From Raineya sp964654605 (GTDB taxonomy: Bacteria; Bacteroidota; Bacteroidia; Cytophagales; Thermonemataceae): 64,000 bases of DNA. The stretch spans positions 62,001 through 126,000 of the forward strand of contig CAZZLW010000036.1 of the NCBI GenBank assembly GCA_964654605.1, given 5' to 3'. The translations under genes were made by a program, and so were the position numbers. The notes under the pieces were generated by a model, which did not search any database, was not told the DNA's origin, and was given only the letters and a program-made list of their open reading frames with translations. Positions 43,639-53,236 of the stretch are shown here, piece by piece. How positions within the stretch are numbered: position 1 is the stretch's first letter; the number at the start of each line of letters is the position of its first letter.

Positions 43639-46600
43639 ATGAAAGCAAAAATATTACTATTCTTTTTAATATTAAATGGATTATTTGCAACAGCCCAAGT
43701 AACAAGTATAACATCGGGTAATTGGAACAGCACTACAACTTGGGATTGTAATTGTATTCCTGTCGCCAGTGCTAGTGTAACCATTGCTAGCGGTCATACC
43801 GTTACATCTATGCTTAGTACAGACTTACTCTTAAACCAAAATATAACCGTCAATGCGGGTGGTAATTTGGTATTACAAAATGGTAACACGAATTTAGTAA
43901 GTTCATTTACTATCAATGGAACACTACGCCTTGAAGGAGGAACATTAAGTGGAACAACCATCACCTTCAACAATGGCTCTACTTACATACACGCTCGCGA
44001 CGGAGGAACTATACCCTCTGCTACTTGGCAACCTAATGCTACTTGCTTAATTACAGGAGTAACCAATACTATGCCTACTGGCTTTGCAGGACAAAATTTT
44101 GGTAATCTTACTTGGGATTGTTCTAACCAAAATACTTATTGTGCATTTAATGACAATTTCAACATTCAAGAAACATTTAGAGTACAAAATAGCCACAATG
44201 GGTCTTCACCATTGGGAATAGCAGTTTCTAATAGTAATACAGCGGATTATATTGTTACTACCAAAGATTTCATTATGGATAATCCTACTCCTAATAGGGC
44301 GGCTTTTTATCCTTATGCAGGGAGTAGTGCAACTCAAACTGGTACTCTACGAGTTTCAGGGAATGTAACAATGCTCAATAATACTATAACAGGCGTATTA
44401 AGTGGGGTGGGCAAAAGCCAAATAGAACTTGTAGGGAATAATGACGCTACCTTTAATCAGGGCACTTCTTTTACCTTCTATGGAACTCCGGGAGCTGTTT
44501 GGGAGGTAGTTGTTAATAAAATGCCGGGCAGAAAGGTTACTTTTACTTCTCCTATTGGCATTTACTGGGGACCTGCCAGTGGCACGCCAGTTTCTATTCT
44601 TAACGTGCAGAGCGGGATAGCTGAAATAGATGATAATAAAACCCTTACTACAAGTGTTATACAAGGCAATGCTACTTTAAGCCTAAAATCTAATTCCAGC
44701 TTACAACTCATAAACAACAATACTGCTTTCAACAATACTTTTTCGGGTACGCTCAATGCCACTCCAAATTCTACGGTAATGTTTGATAATAACGTAGCTC
44801 AAAATATTTTTTCACCATCAGGTTCTTTTGGAAATATAAATATCACTTCTAATGCCTTTCCACGTAATTTAATCTCTGATATTACTCTCACAGGTAATTT
44901 TATTGATGTAGCGGGAAATCTTGTGGATAATAATTATACAGCTACATTTGCAGGTACTTCTCTGCAAAACATTAGCGGAAATGTTGAGTTTTACAACCTT
45001 AATATCAATAATGATGTGGCTCTAACGGGTTCTGCCAATGTTCGTTTCAAGGGGCAACTATCTATTGCTAATGACAAATATTTGAGCTTGGGAGGGGGAG
45101 ATTTGATAGCCGTTTTTGGAGCAAGTACCGTTCCTTCTTTCAATGGAGGAACTAATAAATACATAGTAACCAATGGCACAGGAGTAATAAAAATCCGTAA
45201 CGAAAGCGGAAGTGCTATATCTCCTTCACTACTTATTCCTATGGGCTACTCAACACCTATGCAATATGCGGGTATAAGTTTCCCTCTCAACAACTTACCT
45301 GACAATCAGGAAGTTTCCTTACAAGTAAAAGCACCAGGTACCTCGCCGTATCCATCTATTACCAGCAGTAGTCGTGTAGATGCTGTTTGGCAAGTAACTT
45401 TGCCTACTGGTACTACGCCTAATGTGCCTGTTCAAGTCTATTATGCAGGCTCTACCGTTGGAGGATTTACAGGGGGAACAGCCTATTATCACAATGGTAC
45501 TACTTGGGTAAGTGAAGCAACGAGTTCATCTAATGCCAGTTCTACTTCTTTCAGCCCTACGTCTTTTACTATGGCTACTCGTTATTATGCTGTATTTTTA
45601 GAATCTATAGACTACTACACACTTGGCGATGGGGCAGTTTGGAATGTAAATAGCAATTTATGGTCAAATGATGGTACCACGCCTTGTAATTGTAGCCCCA
45701 ATGGTGTTGCAGGTGCGAATGTACGTATCAGGCACAATACTACAATTCCTTCGGGAGCAAGCGTAGGTACAGGAACTATTGTTGATATCCAAAATCCAGT
45801 TAGACTTACCTCGGATATAGCTTTCAGTGCCAATCAGTTAAATGGTGTTTCAGGAGCAAAACTTCGTATGAATATCAATGATTTGCCTTCCATCAATACC
45901 AATAATTTTGCCACTACCCCAGGCACTATTGTAGAATTTGCAGGTGGCGGCGGTGTAATACCTAATTCTTTTGGAGCAGTCAGCTATCGTAATCTTGTTA
46001 TATTAGGAACAGGCACTAAAAATTTTAACCCAAGTCCTTCGAATGTTACTATTCAAGAAAACTTAAACATAGAAATAGGTGCTGCTTTTGATATTGGAGT
46101 GAATAACTTACACATTATCGGCTCTACTACACTGAAGGGAATACTAACAGATACTGGGATATCTGGCACCAATCGGTTTTCAGGGCAAATTAGTATCAGT
46201 AATGGTGGTGCATTAACCGCGGGTAATGGTTTGAGTAATCTCTCTACCTTTATTTTTGAAAATAATATTACTAAAGATGGGACACTCAACTTAAATTGTA
46301 ATTGTACCATAGAGTTTGATGTTGCTTTAAGTATTGATGTAGCCAACTATTCGGCTTCTGCAATGAGGTTGGGTGCTATGAATTCTACTGGAACTATTAA
46401 TTTCAGAAGAAATACAAGGTTTTTAGGAACAGGAGATATAATTTTACAAACTACGGGCAATATAAATGTTGATGCCAATATTACAGTTTTTAATAGTTCA
46501 GGAGCTAAAATAGAAATTTACGGACACTTAAATGGTTTTACCCCCACCAGCATTTGGCAACAAGGAACTAATGCACAATTATATTATTACAACCAACAAA

Positions 46601-48021
46601 AACCTATGCAAATAGGAGAATTGATTGCCAATACCACTGGGAATGTGATCCTGTACGATAACAACTTATCTGTTTCGTCAATCAAAGAAACAACCTACTA
46701 TGCTTTAATATTACAAGGAACTTCTACAAAACTTTTTTCGTCCAACACTATCGTAGAGTACCTTTTAGACGGAACTAATAATAATACAATAGATTTGCAG
46801 GGAAATATTTTACAAGTGAGAGGGAACTGGTTAGGGCGTTCATCGGGAAATTTGATTGTTACTAATGGCAGGGTTCTTTTCAATGGCACTGCTAATCAAG
46901 TTATTGCAAATAGAACGAATTTTGATGTTTTAGAAATTGCCAATCCTGCTCACGTTGCCCTGAATGGTGCTGATAACTCGGCAAGTAGAATTGTGCTAAC
47001 ACAAGGACGTTTGCAAGTGGGAAATTCTGTTTTTACCCTTACAGCAAACCCTGCTACCGACCAAATCACACAGACTTTTACGAATACTTCTACTTCTTAC
47101 ATTGAAACCAATGGCACGGGCAATCTTACCCGAAACAATTTGCTTGCAGGTACGCCTTATGTGTTTCCTGTGGGTGATGCCACTGCTATTAGGCATTTTA
47201 CGATAACCCTTCCAAACTCTGCTTCTTTTGTAAGGGGGATATTTGTGCCTGGGGTTTCTCCTACCCCCCCCCCTGCGAATACAGATATAGCGGCAGGCAG
47301 ATGGCTTATGCAAGGGGCAAATGGTGCAACCGTGAGCTTTCACAATTCGGGGGCTATAGGCTTTAGCTCCAAAGTGTATCGTTTTGACGGCACAAATTGG
47401 ACAGATGCAGGCATTACTACCAATTTTAATTCAGGGGTTTATACTGCCACACCATTAGACTTTTTGGGCGGAGAAACCTTTACTATTTTTGGTCAATCTA
47501 CCAATCATACCGTATTAGAAAACACCTTTACACAAAATCAACAGCCCGACGGTTCTATTTTACTCTATGCAGAAACGAATTATGGCTTACCTGCCAAGTT
47601 TATTTCTACCAATACGAATGTAGCTCAAATTATCAATGATAACATTCTTGTTATCACTTACAACAATGCTGATGAATTTACTGATATTCTTGCTTTCAAT
47701 GAAGGTGCTAATCCTGTACCTGCCAGCGATACACTTCGGGTTATGCGTATTTACAACTTTGGCTTCATCAATCAGATAGAAAATGATTTAGAGAAAAAAA
47801 TCTTGCTTTATCCCAATCCTACGGCAGATGAAATATGGGTAAGTAGTTTAGACAATAGCTTGCAGGTTGAAAAAATTAGTATTCTGAATGCTTTGGGGCA
47901 AAGTATAGCTGTAAAAACCATTGAAAACAAACTATCTCTTGCACACTTACCTGCGGGTGTGTATGTAGCTGAAATACGCACCTCACAAGGGCTTATCAGA
48001 AGAAAGGTAACGAAAAGGTGA
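43639..48021 (+). CDS. Large type IX-secreted surface protein
   Basis: A 1460-residue protein with a signal peptide (cleavage near FATAQ, residue 20) and a C-terminal type A sorting domain (about 1385-1460, ILLYPNPTADEIWVSS, then LGQSIAVK and LPAGVYVAEI). Residues 25-110 and 655-740 begin with similar modules (GNWNSTTTWDCNCIP and VWNVNSNLWSNDGTTPCNCS). The rest is long beta-rich, Asn/Thr/Ser/Gly-rich sequence like a beta-helix adhesin. Function unknown; adhesin is an inference. A ten-C tract at 47264-47273 lies before the sorting domain. It has its own promoter-like box. Confidence 0.85.
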   Translation: MKAKILLFFLILNGLFATAQVTSITSGNWNSTTTWDCNCIPVASASVTIASGHTVTSMLSTDLLLNQNITVNAGGNLVLQNGNTNLVSSFTINGTLRLEGGTLSGTTITFNNGSTYIHARDGGTIPSATWQPNATCLITGVTNTMPTGFAGQNFGNLTWDCSNQNTYCAFNDNFNIQETFRVQNSHNGSSPLGIAVSNSNTADYIVTTKDFIMDNPTPNRAAFYPYAGSSATQTGTLRVSGNVTMLNNTITGVLSGVGKSQIELVGNNDATFNQGTSFTFYGTPGAVWEVVVNKMPGRKVTFTSPIGIYWGPASGTPVSILNVQSGIAEIDDNKTLTTSVIQGNATLSLKSNSSLQLINNNTAFNNTFSGTLNATPNSTVMFDNNVAQNIFSPSGSFGNINITSNAFPRNLISDITLTGNFIDVAGNLVDNNYTATFAGTSLQNISGNVEFYNLNINNDVALTGSANVRFKGQLSIANDKYLSLGGGDLIAVFGASTVPSFNGGTNKYIVTNGTGVIKIRNESGSAISPSLLIPMGYSTPMQYAGISFPLNNLPDNQEVSLQVKAPGTSPYPSITSSSRVDAVWQVTLPTGTTPNVPVQVYYAGSTVGGFTGGTAYYHNGTTWVSEATSSSNASSTSFSPTSFTMATRYYAVFLESIDYYTLGDGAVWNVNSNLWSNDGTTPCNCSPNGVAGANVRIRHNTTIPSGASVGTGTIVDIQNPVRLTSDIAFSANQLNGVSGAKLRMNINDLPSINTNNFATTPGTIVEFAGGGGVIPNSFGAVSYRNLVILGTGTKNFNPSPSNVTIQENLNIEIGAAFDIGVNNLHIIGSTTLKGILTDTGISGTNRFSGQISISNGGALTAGNGLSNLSTFIFENNITKDGTLNLNCNCTIEFDVALSIDVANYSASAMRLGAMNSTGTINFRRNTRFLGTGDIILQTTGNINVDANITVFNSSGAKIEIYGHLNGFTPTSIWQQGTNAQLYYYNQQKPMQIGELIANTTGNVILYDNNLSVSSIKETTYYALILQGTSTKLFSSNTIVEYLLDGTNNNTIDLQGNILQVRGNWLGRSSGNLIVTNGRVLFNGTANQVIANRTNFDVLEIANPAHVALNGADNSASRIVLTQGRLQVGNSVFTLTANPATDQITQTFTNTSTSYIETNGTGNLTRNNLLAGTPYVFPVGDATAIRHFTITLPNSASFVRGIFVPGVSPTPPPANTDIAAGRWLMQGANGATVSFHNSGAIGFSSKVYRFDGTNWTDAGITTNFNSGVYTATPLDFLGGETFTIFGQSTNHTVLENTFTQNQQPDGSILLYAETNYGLPAKFISTNTNVAQIINDNILVITYNNADEFTDILAFNEGANPVPASDTLRVMRIYNFGFINQIENDLEKKILLYPNPTADEIWVSSLDNSLQVEKISILNALGQSIAVKTIENKLSLAHLPAGVYVAEIRTSQGLIRRKVTKR

Positions 48022-48034
48022 TTTTTTACCTTTC
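48002..48034. terminator. Hairpin over the two convergent stop codons
   Basis: GAAAGGTAA (48002-48010) and TTACCTTTC (48026-48034) form a 9-bp stem with a 15-base loop. It covers the stop of the large protein gene (48019-48021) and the dxr stop (48026-48028). Confidence 0.5.
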
Positions 48035-49174
48035 AAGCCTTTTTCGGGTGATTTTATCTGTTTCCAAAAGGTCTTCCAGCGTAGGTTTTGCAATAAAATC
48101 TACTTTTTGAAGGCTTTTTTCAATGTATTCGGTTATATCCAAGAAGCCAATTTTTTCAGCCAAAAAGTCGGCAACGGCTACTTCATTGGCGGCATTGAGT
48201 ATGCAGGGGGCATTGCCGCCCATTGCCAAAGCCTCGTAAGCAAGGGTAAGATTGCGAAAAGTATGAGTATCGGGTTGCTCAAAAGTAAGATGAGGGTATT
48301 TGGTGAAATCAAAGCGTGGAAAATCTGAGCTAATCCGATACGGAAACGCCAAGGCGTATTGAATGGGTAGTTTCATATCGGGTAAGCCCATCTGAGCTTT
48401 GATAGAACCATCTTCAAATTGCACCAAAGAATGTATAATAGATTGCGGGTGAACAATTACCTCAATTTGGTGGCTTTCTAAGCCAAACAGCCATTTCGCT
48501 TCAATCACCTCTAAACCTTTGTTCATTAGTGTAGCTGAATCTATGGTGATTTTTGCTCCCATAGACCAGTTGGGGTGTTTGAGGGCTTGGGCAGGGCTGA
48601 TGTTTTTCAAATCCTCTCGCTTTTTCCCCCGAAAAGGACCACCCGAAGCGGTAAGAATGATTTTTTCAATTTCATTATGCACTTCGCCCACAAGGCACTG
48701 AAAAATAGCAGAATGCTCAGAATCTACAGGAATAATAGGTACTTGATAGCTTTCTGCAAGCTCTGTAATTAGTTCGCCTGCAACCACCAAGGTTTCTTTA
48801 TTGGCAAGAGCAATCGTTTTACGAGCCTTGATAGCCTCAATGGTAGGGGTAAGCCCTGCAAAGCCTACGAGTGCCGTTAGCACTATATCAATGCTTTCCA
48901 TTTGCACCACCGAAGCCAAACTTTTTGCTCCTGCATAAACCTTGATAGGATATTTCTGCAAGGATTCCGAAAGTTTATGATAATGGTTTTCGTTAGCAAT
49001 TACTACTGCATTAGGCTGGAACTCAATAGCTTGCTTTATGAGTAAATCGCAGTTGTTCTGAGCTGTTAGCACTTCCACCTCAAAAAATTGTGGATTTGCT
49101 CGAATAACTTCCAGAGCTTGAGTCCCGATAGAGCCTGTTGAACCTAAAATGGCTATACGTTTGCGTGAGGTCAT
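48026..49174 (-). CDS. dxr: 1-deoxy-D-xylulose-5-phosphate reductoisomerase
   Basis: A 382-residue NADPH enzyme making MEP in the isoprenoid pathway. The NADPH motif GSTGSIGTQAL is at 11-21; the substrate and metal site has ANKETLVVAGE and Asp151 with Glu153 in PVDSEHSAIFQCL; MNKGLEVIEAKWLF holds the second metal acid. Length is typical. Its ATG overlaps the stop of the upstream pseudokinase-LysM gene by ATGA (49171-49174), so they are coupled. Confidence 0.95.
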   Translation of the reverse strand: MTSRKRIAILGSTGSIGTQALEVIRANPQFFEVEVLTAQNNCDLLIKQAIEFQPNAVVIANENHYHKLSESLQKYPIKVYAGAKSLASVVQMESIDIVLTALVGFAGLTPTIEAIKARKTIALANKETLVVAGELITELAESYQVPIIPVDSEHSAIFQCLVGEVHNEIEKIILTASGGPFRGKKREDLKNISPAQALKHPNWSMGAKITIDSATLMNKGLEVIEAKWLFGLESHQIEVIVHPQSIIHSLVQFEDGSIKAQMGLPDMKLPIQYALAFPYRISSDFPRFDFTKYPHLTFEQPDTHTFRNLTLAYEALAMGGNAPCILNAANEVAVADFLAEKIGFLDITEYIEKSLQKVDFIAKPTLEDLLETDKITRKRLER

Positions 49175-50439
49175 TTTTTGATAGGAATAATTAAATCTGC
49201 ACCCGGATAAACGTCTTTCCGTTCATCTTCTATATCATTGGCACGGATAATTTCAAATTTACTAATGCCGTATTTCTGTGCAATTTGCCAGAGTTCTTCT
49301 TTATCCAAAACTTTATGATAGTCGCGTATGATTACACGCAAACCTGCATCTGCTTTTAGGGTAGTTTTATCAGTAAAACCATTGAGTTGTTTGAGGTGCG
49401 AAACAGACATATTGTACTTTTCCGCAATTTCTTTCAAAGATTCACCTTTTTTAACTTTGTGAATATGAACTTTCTGTAAATTTTCTGCTTTATTTTGGGC
49501 TATGCGAATGCTATCACGGATAAATTCTTGCTTTCTTACATTACGCACCGAGTCACGTATTTTTTTGATTCGGGCTTGGTCGTAAAGGTTATAGACCAAA
49601 CGATTTTTTTCATCAGTTTCATCAGCAATATCGTAAAGCATAAAAGCCAAAAGAGCGAGTAAAACACCCAAAATCATTACAGGCAGATGCTTAAAGGCGT
49701 GTTTTACTTCTACTTCCTCTACGGAAACCTCTTCGCTCAGGGCAGTGGCAAATTCAGCACAAGAGTTAAATCGCTCTTTGGGATTTTTTTCGGTTGCTAC
49801 TGCAATGGCTTCATAAATTTTAAGACTAATGCTGTGCTTTTTGGGCAGTTCGGTAGTGCCAAAAAGCATAAAACAAGCAATTTTGCCAAGAGAAAAAATA
49901 TTACTTTCTATGCTCAAATTCCCTTTTTGCAATTCTTCGGGACTTTGAAAACTTTTCTCCTGTGGGGCAGAGCCTTCAAAGCCAAGTATTTTCACTTGGT
50001 TGCCTTCCAAAATGATGTTTTTAGGATTGAGAGCAGGGTGAATAATGCCAATTTGATGAGCCGAAGCTAAAATATCTAAAATTTGCCTAAAAATGCGGAG
50101 AGTTTTCTCTTCGGTGAGTGTGCCATTTTGGATAATGTGCTGCTCCAAAGTGAGCTTGCTTTCCAGATATTCTCTTATCAGGTAGATATTTTCGGGTGTT
50201 TCAATCAAATCGTACAGCAAAGCTCCTTGTGGGTGAGCGAAACGTAAGTTTTGGGCTTCTCTGCGTAAGTTTTCTTTTGCTTCGTTATTTTGCAAAAAAG
50301 CTGAATTGAGCGTTTTGATAAGCACTTTTCTATCAAAAAGCAAATGCTCGGCAAGGTAGAAATCATAAAAAGATTCGCTACGCAAAAAAGATTTAATCTC
50401 GTAATTCAAAAGTCGCTCTCCTACAAGTTGGGCAGTCAT
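49171..50439 (-). CDS. Pseudokinase fused to a membrane helix and two LysM domains
   Basis: 422 residues from the ATG at 50439; the longer frame would start at TTG 50454. Residues 15-240 have a protein-kinase fold: the beta-3 Lys (Lys42, VLIKTL) is kept, but the glycine loop is missing, HRDLKPxN is HPALNPKN (catalytic Asp is Ala136), and DFG is GFE (Asp is Gly153). A membrane helix follows (about 253-270), then two LysM domains (324-371, HKVKKGESLKEIAEKYNMS; 374-419), which bind peptidoglycan. It probably senses the wall without phosphotransfer (inference). It is translationally coupled to dxr. Confidence 0.8.
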   Translation of the reverse strand: MTAQLVGERLLNYEIKSFLRSESFYDFYLAEHLLFDRKVLIKTLNSAFLQNNEAKENLRREAQNLRFAHPQGALLYDLIETPENIYLIREYLESKLTLEQHIIQNGTLTEEKTLRIFRQILDILASAHQIGIIHPALNPKNIILEGNQVKILGFEGSAPQEKSFQSPEELQKGNLSIESNIFSLGKIACFMLFGTTELPKKHSISLKIYEAIAVATEKNPKERFNSCAEFATALSEEVSVEEVEVKHAFKHLPVMILGVLLALLAFMLYDIADETDEKNRLVYNLYDQARIKKIRDSVRNVRKQEFIRDSIRIAQNKAENLQKVHIHKVKKGESLKEIAEKYNMSVSHLKQLNGFTDKTTLKADAGLRVIIRDYHKVLDKEELWQIAQKYGISKFEIIRANDIEDERKDVYPGADLIIPIKK

Positions 50440-50484
50440 AAATGGCAATATCAATTGAAAAGCAAAGTAAAGTTTTTTAGGGCA

Positions 50485-50808
50485 TTAAAGCAAATCATTT
50501 TCAAAGAGAAAATTTTGATAAGCATTTTGCAATTCTTGAAGCATTTTACCTTCTTTCTGTTTGCTAAGTACCTGAATACCTTGTTCAAATACTTTTTGGG
50601 CTTTTTCTATGGCTTGTAGCTCCCAATAAGCGTGTGCCAGATGATAGTAGTTGGGGGCATAATCAGGGAACTCTTGCCATACTTTTTCATAATAAGGTAG
50701 GGCTTCCACAAGGCTATATTTGCGGTATTCGGTAGCGAGTGCATACCAATTGAAAGGATTTTGAGGCTCTTCTTGGGCAAATTTGTGCAGAAGTTCTAAT
50801 CTTGACAC
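50485..50808 (-). CDS. Small TPR protein
   Basis: A 107-residue protein with three TPR-like helix pairs (NPFNWYALATEYRKYSLVEA, YAPNYYHLAHAYWELQAIEK, KVFEQGIQVLSKQKEG). It starts with GTG at 50808; no better ATG exists. No signal peptide. It is 45 bases upstream of the pseudokinase-LysM gene on the same strand and could be in the same unit. It may bind a partner protein. Confidence 0.75.
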   Translation of the reverse strand: MSRLELLHKFAQEEPQNPFNWYALATEYRKYSLVEALPYYEKVWQEFPDYAPNYYHLAHAYWELQAIEKAQKVFEQGIQVLSKQKEGKMLQELQNAYQNFLFENDLL

Positions 50809-50847
50809 AAAAGGATAGGTTTTTTCAGAAAAAATATCAGCAAAAAG

Positions 50848-50990
50848 GTAATTATTACGTTAAAAAAGTTTGAAAGTTCAAAAGGTTTAAGAGTTTGAGG
50901 TATAAGTTTTACTCCGTCTAAAATTCCAATGTTCTAAATCCTGTTTCCTGCTTTTTGTTTCCTGTTTCTATACTACAAATTAGACCTAAA
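50848..50990 (-). repeat. Dispersed intergenic repeat, copy 3
   Basis: On the minus strand it reads AGAAACAGGAAAC ... GCAGGAAACAGGATTTAGAA, then GACGGAGTAAAACTTATACC, CTCAAACTC-type sequence and the GTAA-TTA-TTAC box (50848-50858). It is the closest relative of the copy at 58707. Confidence 0.65.
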
Positions 50991-51047
50991 CAATTAGCAA
51001 AAAAGAAAGTTTAAGGCAATAAGCAAGCCTTAAACCCTCAAAATATT

Positions 51048-51482
51048 TTAAGCATTAAGCGACTGCAATAGATTTTTTACTTCTTCCAGAGCTTCGTTGC
51101 TAAGCGGCTTGGTAATAAATTTGATAACATAGTCGTTATCTACGATTTTTTCAATATCTCGCTTGTTATCCGAACTGGAAAGAATGGCTATTTTACACTT
51201 ATTTTTTACGCTTTCAGGGAACATTTCAAACTCAAAAAGGAACACAAAGCCATCTACAATAGGCATATTGATATCCAAAAAAATCAAATCAGGTAAATTT
51301 TCAGGATTATTTTGGTTTTCTTCCAAATATTGCAAGGCACTTTTACCCGAATTTTTTACTTCTACACGCTTGGCAAACTTGGAAAGCTCAATAATTCGCC
51401 TGCTGATGAAGTTGTCGGTATCGTTATCATCTACCAACATTACAAGGTCTAACATATCGCTAAAAGGCTTAGATGAAGTCAT
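51048..51482 (-). CDS. Single-domain response regulator
   Basis: A 144-residue CheY-like receiver. Acidic residues Asp18 and Asp19 in MLVDDND, phosphorylation site Asp70 in LIFLDINMP, Ser/Thr in AILSSSD (about 101-105) and Lys125 in ITKPL. No output domain is attached. It probably relays phosphate from a histidine kinase; its partner is unknown, with two kinases in the window as candidates. It is a single gene. Confidence 0.92.
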   Translation of the reverse strand: MTSSKPFSDMLDLVMLVDDNDTDNFISRRIIELSKFAKRVEVKNSGKSALQYLEENQNNPENLPDLIFLDINMPIVDGFVFLFEFEMFPESVKNKCKIAILSSSDNKRDIEKIVDNDYVIKFITKPLSNEALEEVKNLLQSLNA

Positions 51483-51612
51483 TTTTTACAAGATTTACAA
51501 ATATGCAAAACTTTTGCAAAAGAAACAAACGCAAAAGTAGAAAAGTTTTTCTTTTCGCTTTGTTGCAATTTAATTCTAAAACTTACTCGTGGAAAAATTG
51601 TTTTTATTTTTG

Positions 51613-52281
51613 CTAAAAACTTAAATATTTCCAGAGCAAGCCCAAACGTTCTTGGTCGGTATCGGCAAAGATGGGTTCTTGGTGGAATTTGGCAACTATT
51701 TCGTATTCAAAACGTTCAAAAGTGGCTACAATTCGTGTGAGGTCAGTCTGATTGATTTTCATTAGTACATACAAACGCAGTGGCTCATTAGGAATAGTTT
51801 GGGTGGTGAGATATAAAATTTTGGCGTTATTACATTCTACCAAGCGGGCTATTTCGGTAAGCGAATAATCCAACTGATTGACCGCTACAATGAGAATACT
51901 GCCAACTTCCTGAAAAGCATAGCTTTGCCCAATATGTTTCAAGACATCTTGCGAAGTAATAGCACCTTGATATTTCCCTTCTCTATCCGTTACTACCACC
52001 AAATTGTTCTGCTCATTAAAGTAAGGAATAGTTTCTAACCAATGCTGATTGTCATAAATAAAAGTATTGCTGAACTGCAAGGGCAGATTTTCAAGGCTAA
52101 TGTTTTCCTCAAAAACATCTAACAGGGTACTTTCGGAAAGCAAACCTTTGTAGAAACCGTTTTCATCAATACAAGGCAAAAAAGAGCAGTGCAAATTTTC
52201 CATCATTTGCAGGGCTTTTTCGGTGTTTTCTCCTTCCCTGATAGGTCTGATATAAGGATTTAGGACATCTTGCACTGCCAT
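51613..52281 (-). CDS. CBS-domain protein
   Basis: A 222-residue protein with two CBS domains (about 6-60, AVQDVLNPYIRPIREGENTE, and 70-130, VVTDREGKYQGAITSQDV). These usually bind adenine nucleotides. The rest (about 135-222) has ACT-like strands (EVGSILIVAVNQLDYSLTEI). It probably senses a nucleotide or other ligand and regulates something in the cytoplasm. No partner is identified. Confidence 0.85.
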   Translation of the reverse strand: MAVQDVLNPYIRPIREGENTEKALQMMENLHCSFLPCIDENGFYKGLLSESTLLDVFEENISLENLPLQFSNTFIYDNQHWLETIPYFNEQNNLVVVTDREGKYQGAITSQDVLKHIGQSYAFQEVGSILIVAVNQLDYSLTEIARLVECNNAKILYLTTQTIPNEPLRLYVLMKINQTDLTRIVATFERFEYEIVAKFHQEPIFADTDQERLGLLWKYLSF

Positions 52282-52344
52282 AGTTTTGAGGTTTTAGAGT
52301 ACAAACGCTAATATGCAAAAATTCTGTATAAAAAACAACAAAAT

Positions 52345-53124
52345 CTATGCAACTTGTTTGCTCTGAATAGGATTTCTTTGTAAGAAACTTCGCAGAATTT
52401 TATTAAACTTGTCGGGGTGTTCCATCATAGGGGCGTGTCCGCACTTATCAATGAAACGAAGTTCTGTATTGGGCATTAGGGCATCAAATTCGTAGGCAAC
52501 CAGTGGCGGAGTGATAGTATCGTTCAGTCCCCATACCAAAAGCGTAGGAACATAGATGCTGGGAATATCTTTTGCCATATTATGTCTTTGAGCCGATTTG
52601 GCAATAGCCACGATTTTCATACACTTGGGTATGCTCTTGGTAATTTCAAAAACCTCTAAAACAAGCTCTTCGGTTGCAGTTTTGGGGTCGTAGAAGGTGT
52701 ATTCTACGCGGTCTTTGATGTATTCATAACTGCCTCGCTTGGGATAAGAGCCGCCCATTGTGTTTTCAAAAAGCCCCGAACTGCCTGTAAGAACCAATCT
52801 CCTTACATTTGCTTGGTTTCTGAGCGTATAATTCAAGGCAATGTGTCCGCCCAAAGAATTTCCAAGTAGCGTTAGGTCAGTCAATTTTTTCTGATTGACA
52901 AACTTTTCAATAAAATCGGTAAGCCCTTCAATACCCGTACTGGTAAGCGGCAAATCGTAAATCGGCATCATTGGAATTACGACACGATAATCTTTGGAAA
53001 ACTCTGTAACAACATCTTTCCAGTTGCTCAAAGCTCCGAAAAGTCCGTGTAAAAGGAGCAAAATTTCCCCTTGTCCTTCATCAATATAAGTGAAATCTCC
53101 TTCTTTTTTGATATTGAGTTCCAT
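52345..53124 (-). CDS. Alpha/beta hydrolase
   Basis: 259 residues from the ATG at 53124; the longer frame would need a TTG at 53175. The alpha/beta hydrolase core has HGLFGALSNW (oxyanion), the nucleophile elbow GNSLGG, the acid near LLVWGLNDT and the His in KCGHAPMMEHP. It resembles MhpC-like or proline-iminopeptidase-like enzymes; the substrate is not known. It is downstream of the terminator after the DUF4397 gene, so a separate unit. Confidence 0.85.
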   Translation of the reverse strand: MELNIKKEGDFTYIDEGQGEILLLLHGLFGALSNWKDVVTEFSKDYRVVIPMMPIYDLPLTSTGIEGLTDFIEKFVNQKKLTDLTLLGNSLGGHIALNYTLRNQANVRRLVLTGSSGLFENTMGGSYPKRGSYEYIKDRVEYTFYDPKTATEELVLEVFEITKSIPKCMKIVAIAKSAQRHNMAKDIPSIYVPTLLVWGLNDTITPPLVAYEFDALMPNTELRFIDKCGHAPMMEHPDKFNKILRSFLQRNPIQSKQVA

Positions 53125-53189
53125 ACTTGCTTGATTTATTTTGCACAAATTTGCTCTTTTTTCGGAATTATGCAAAGAATAAACAAAAA

Positions 53190-53217
53190 AACCTCATAGA
53201 TATTCATCTATGAGGTT
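53190..53217 (-). terminator. Terminator after the DUF4397 lipoprotein gene
   Basis: 12-bp arms AACCTCATAGAT (53190-53201) and ATCTATGAGGTT (53206-53217), loop ATTC, followed on the minus strand by a run of T. Confidence 0.85.
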
Positions 53218-53236
53218 GTAAAAATTAGGCTTTCAA

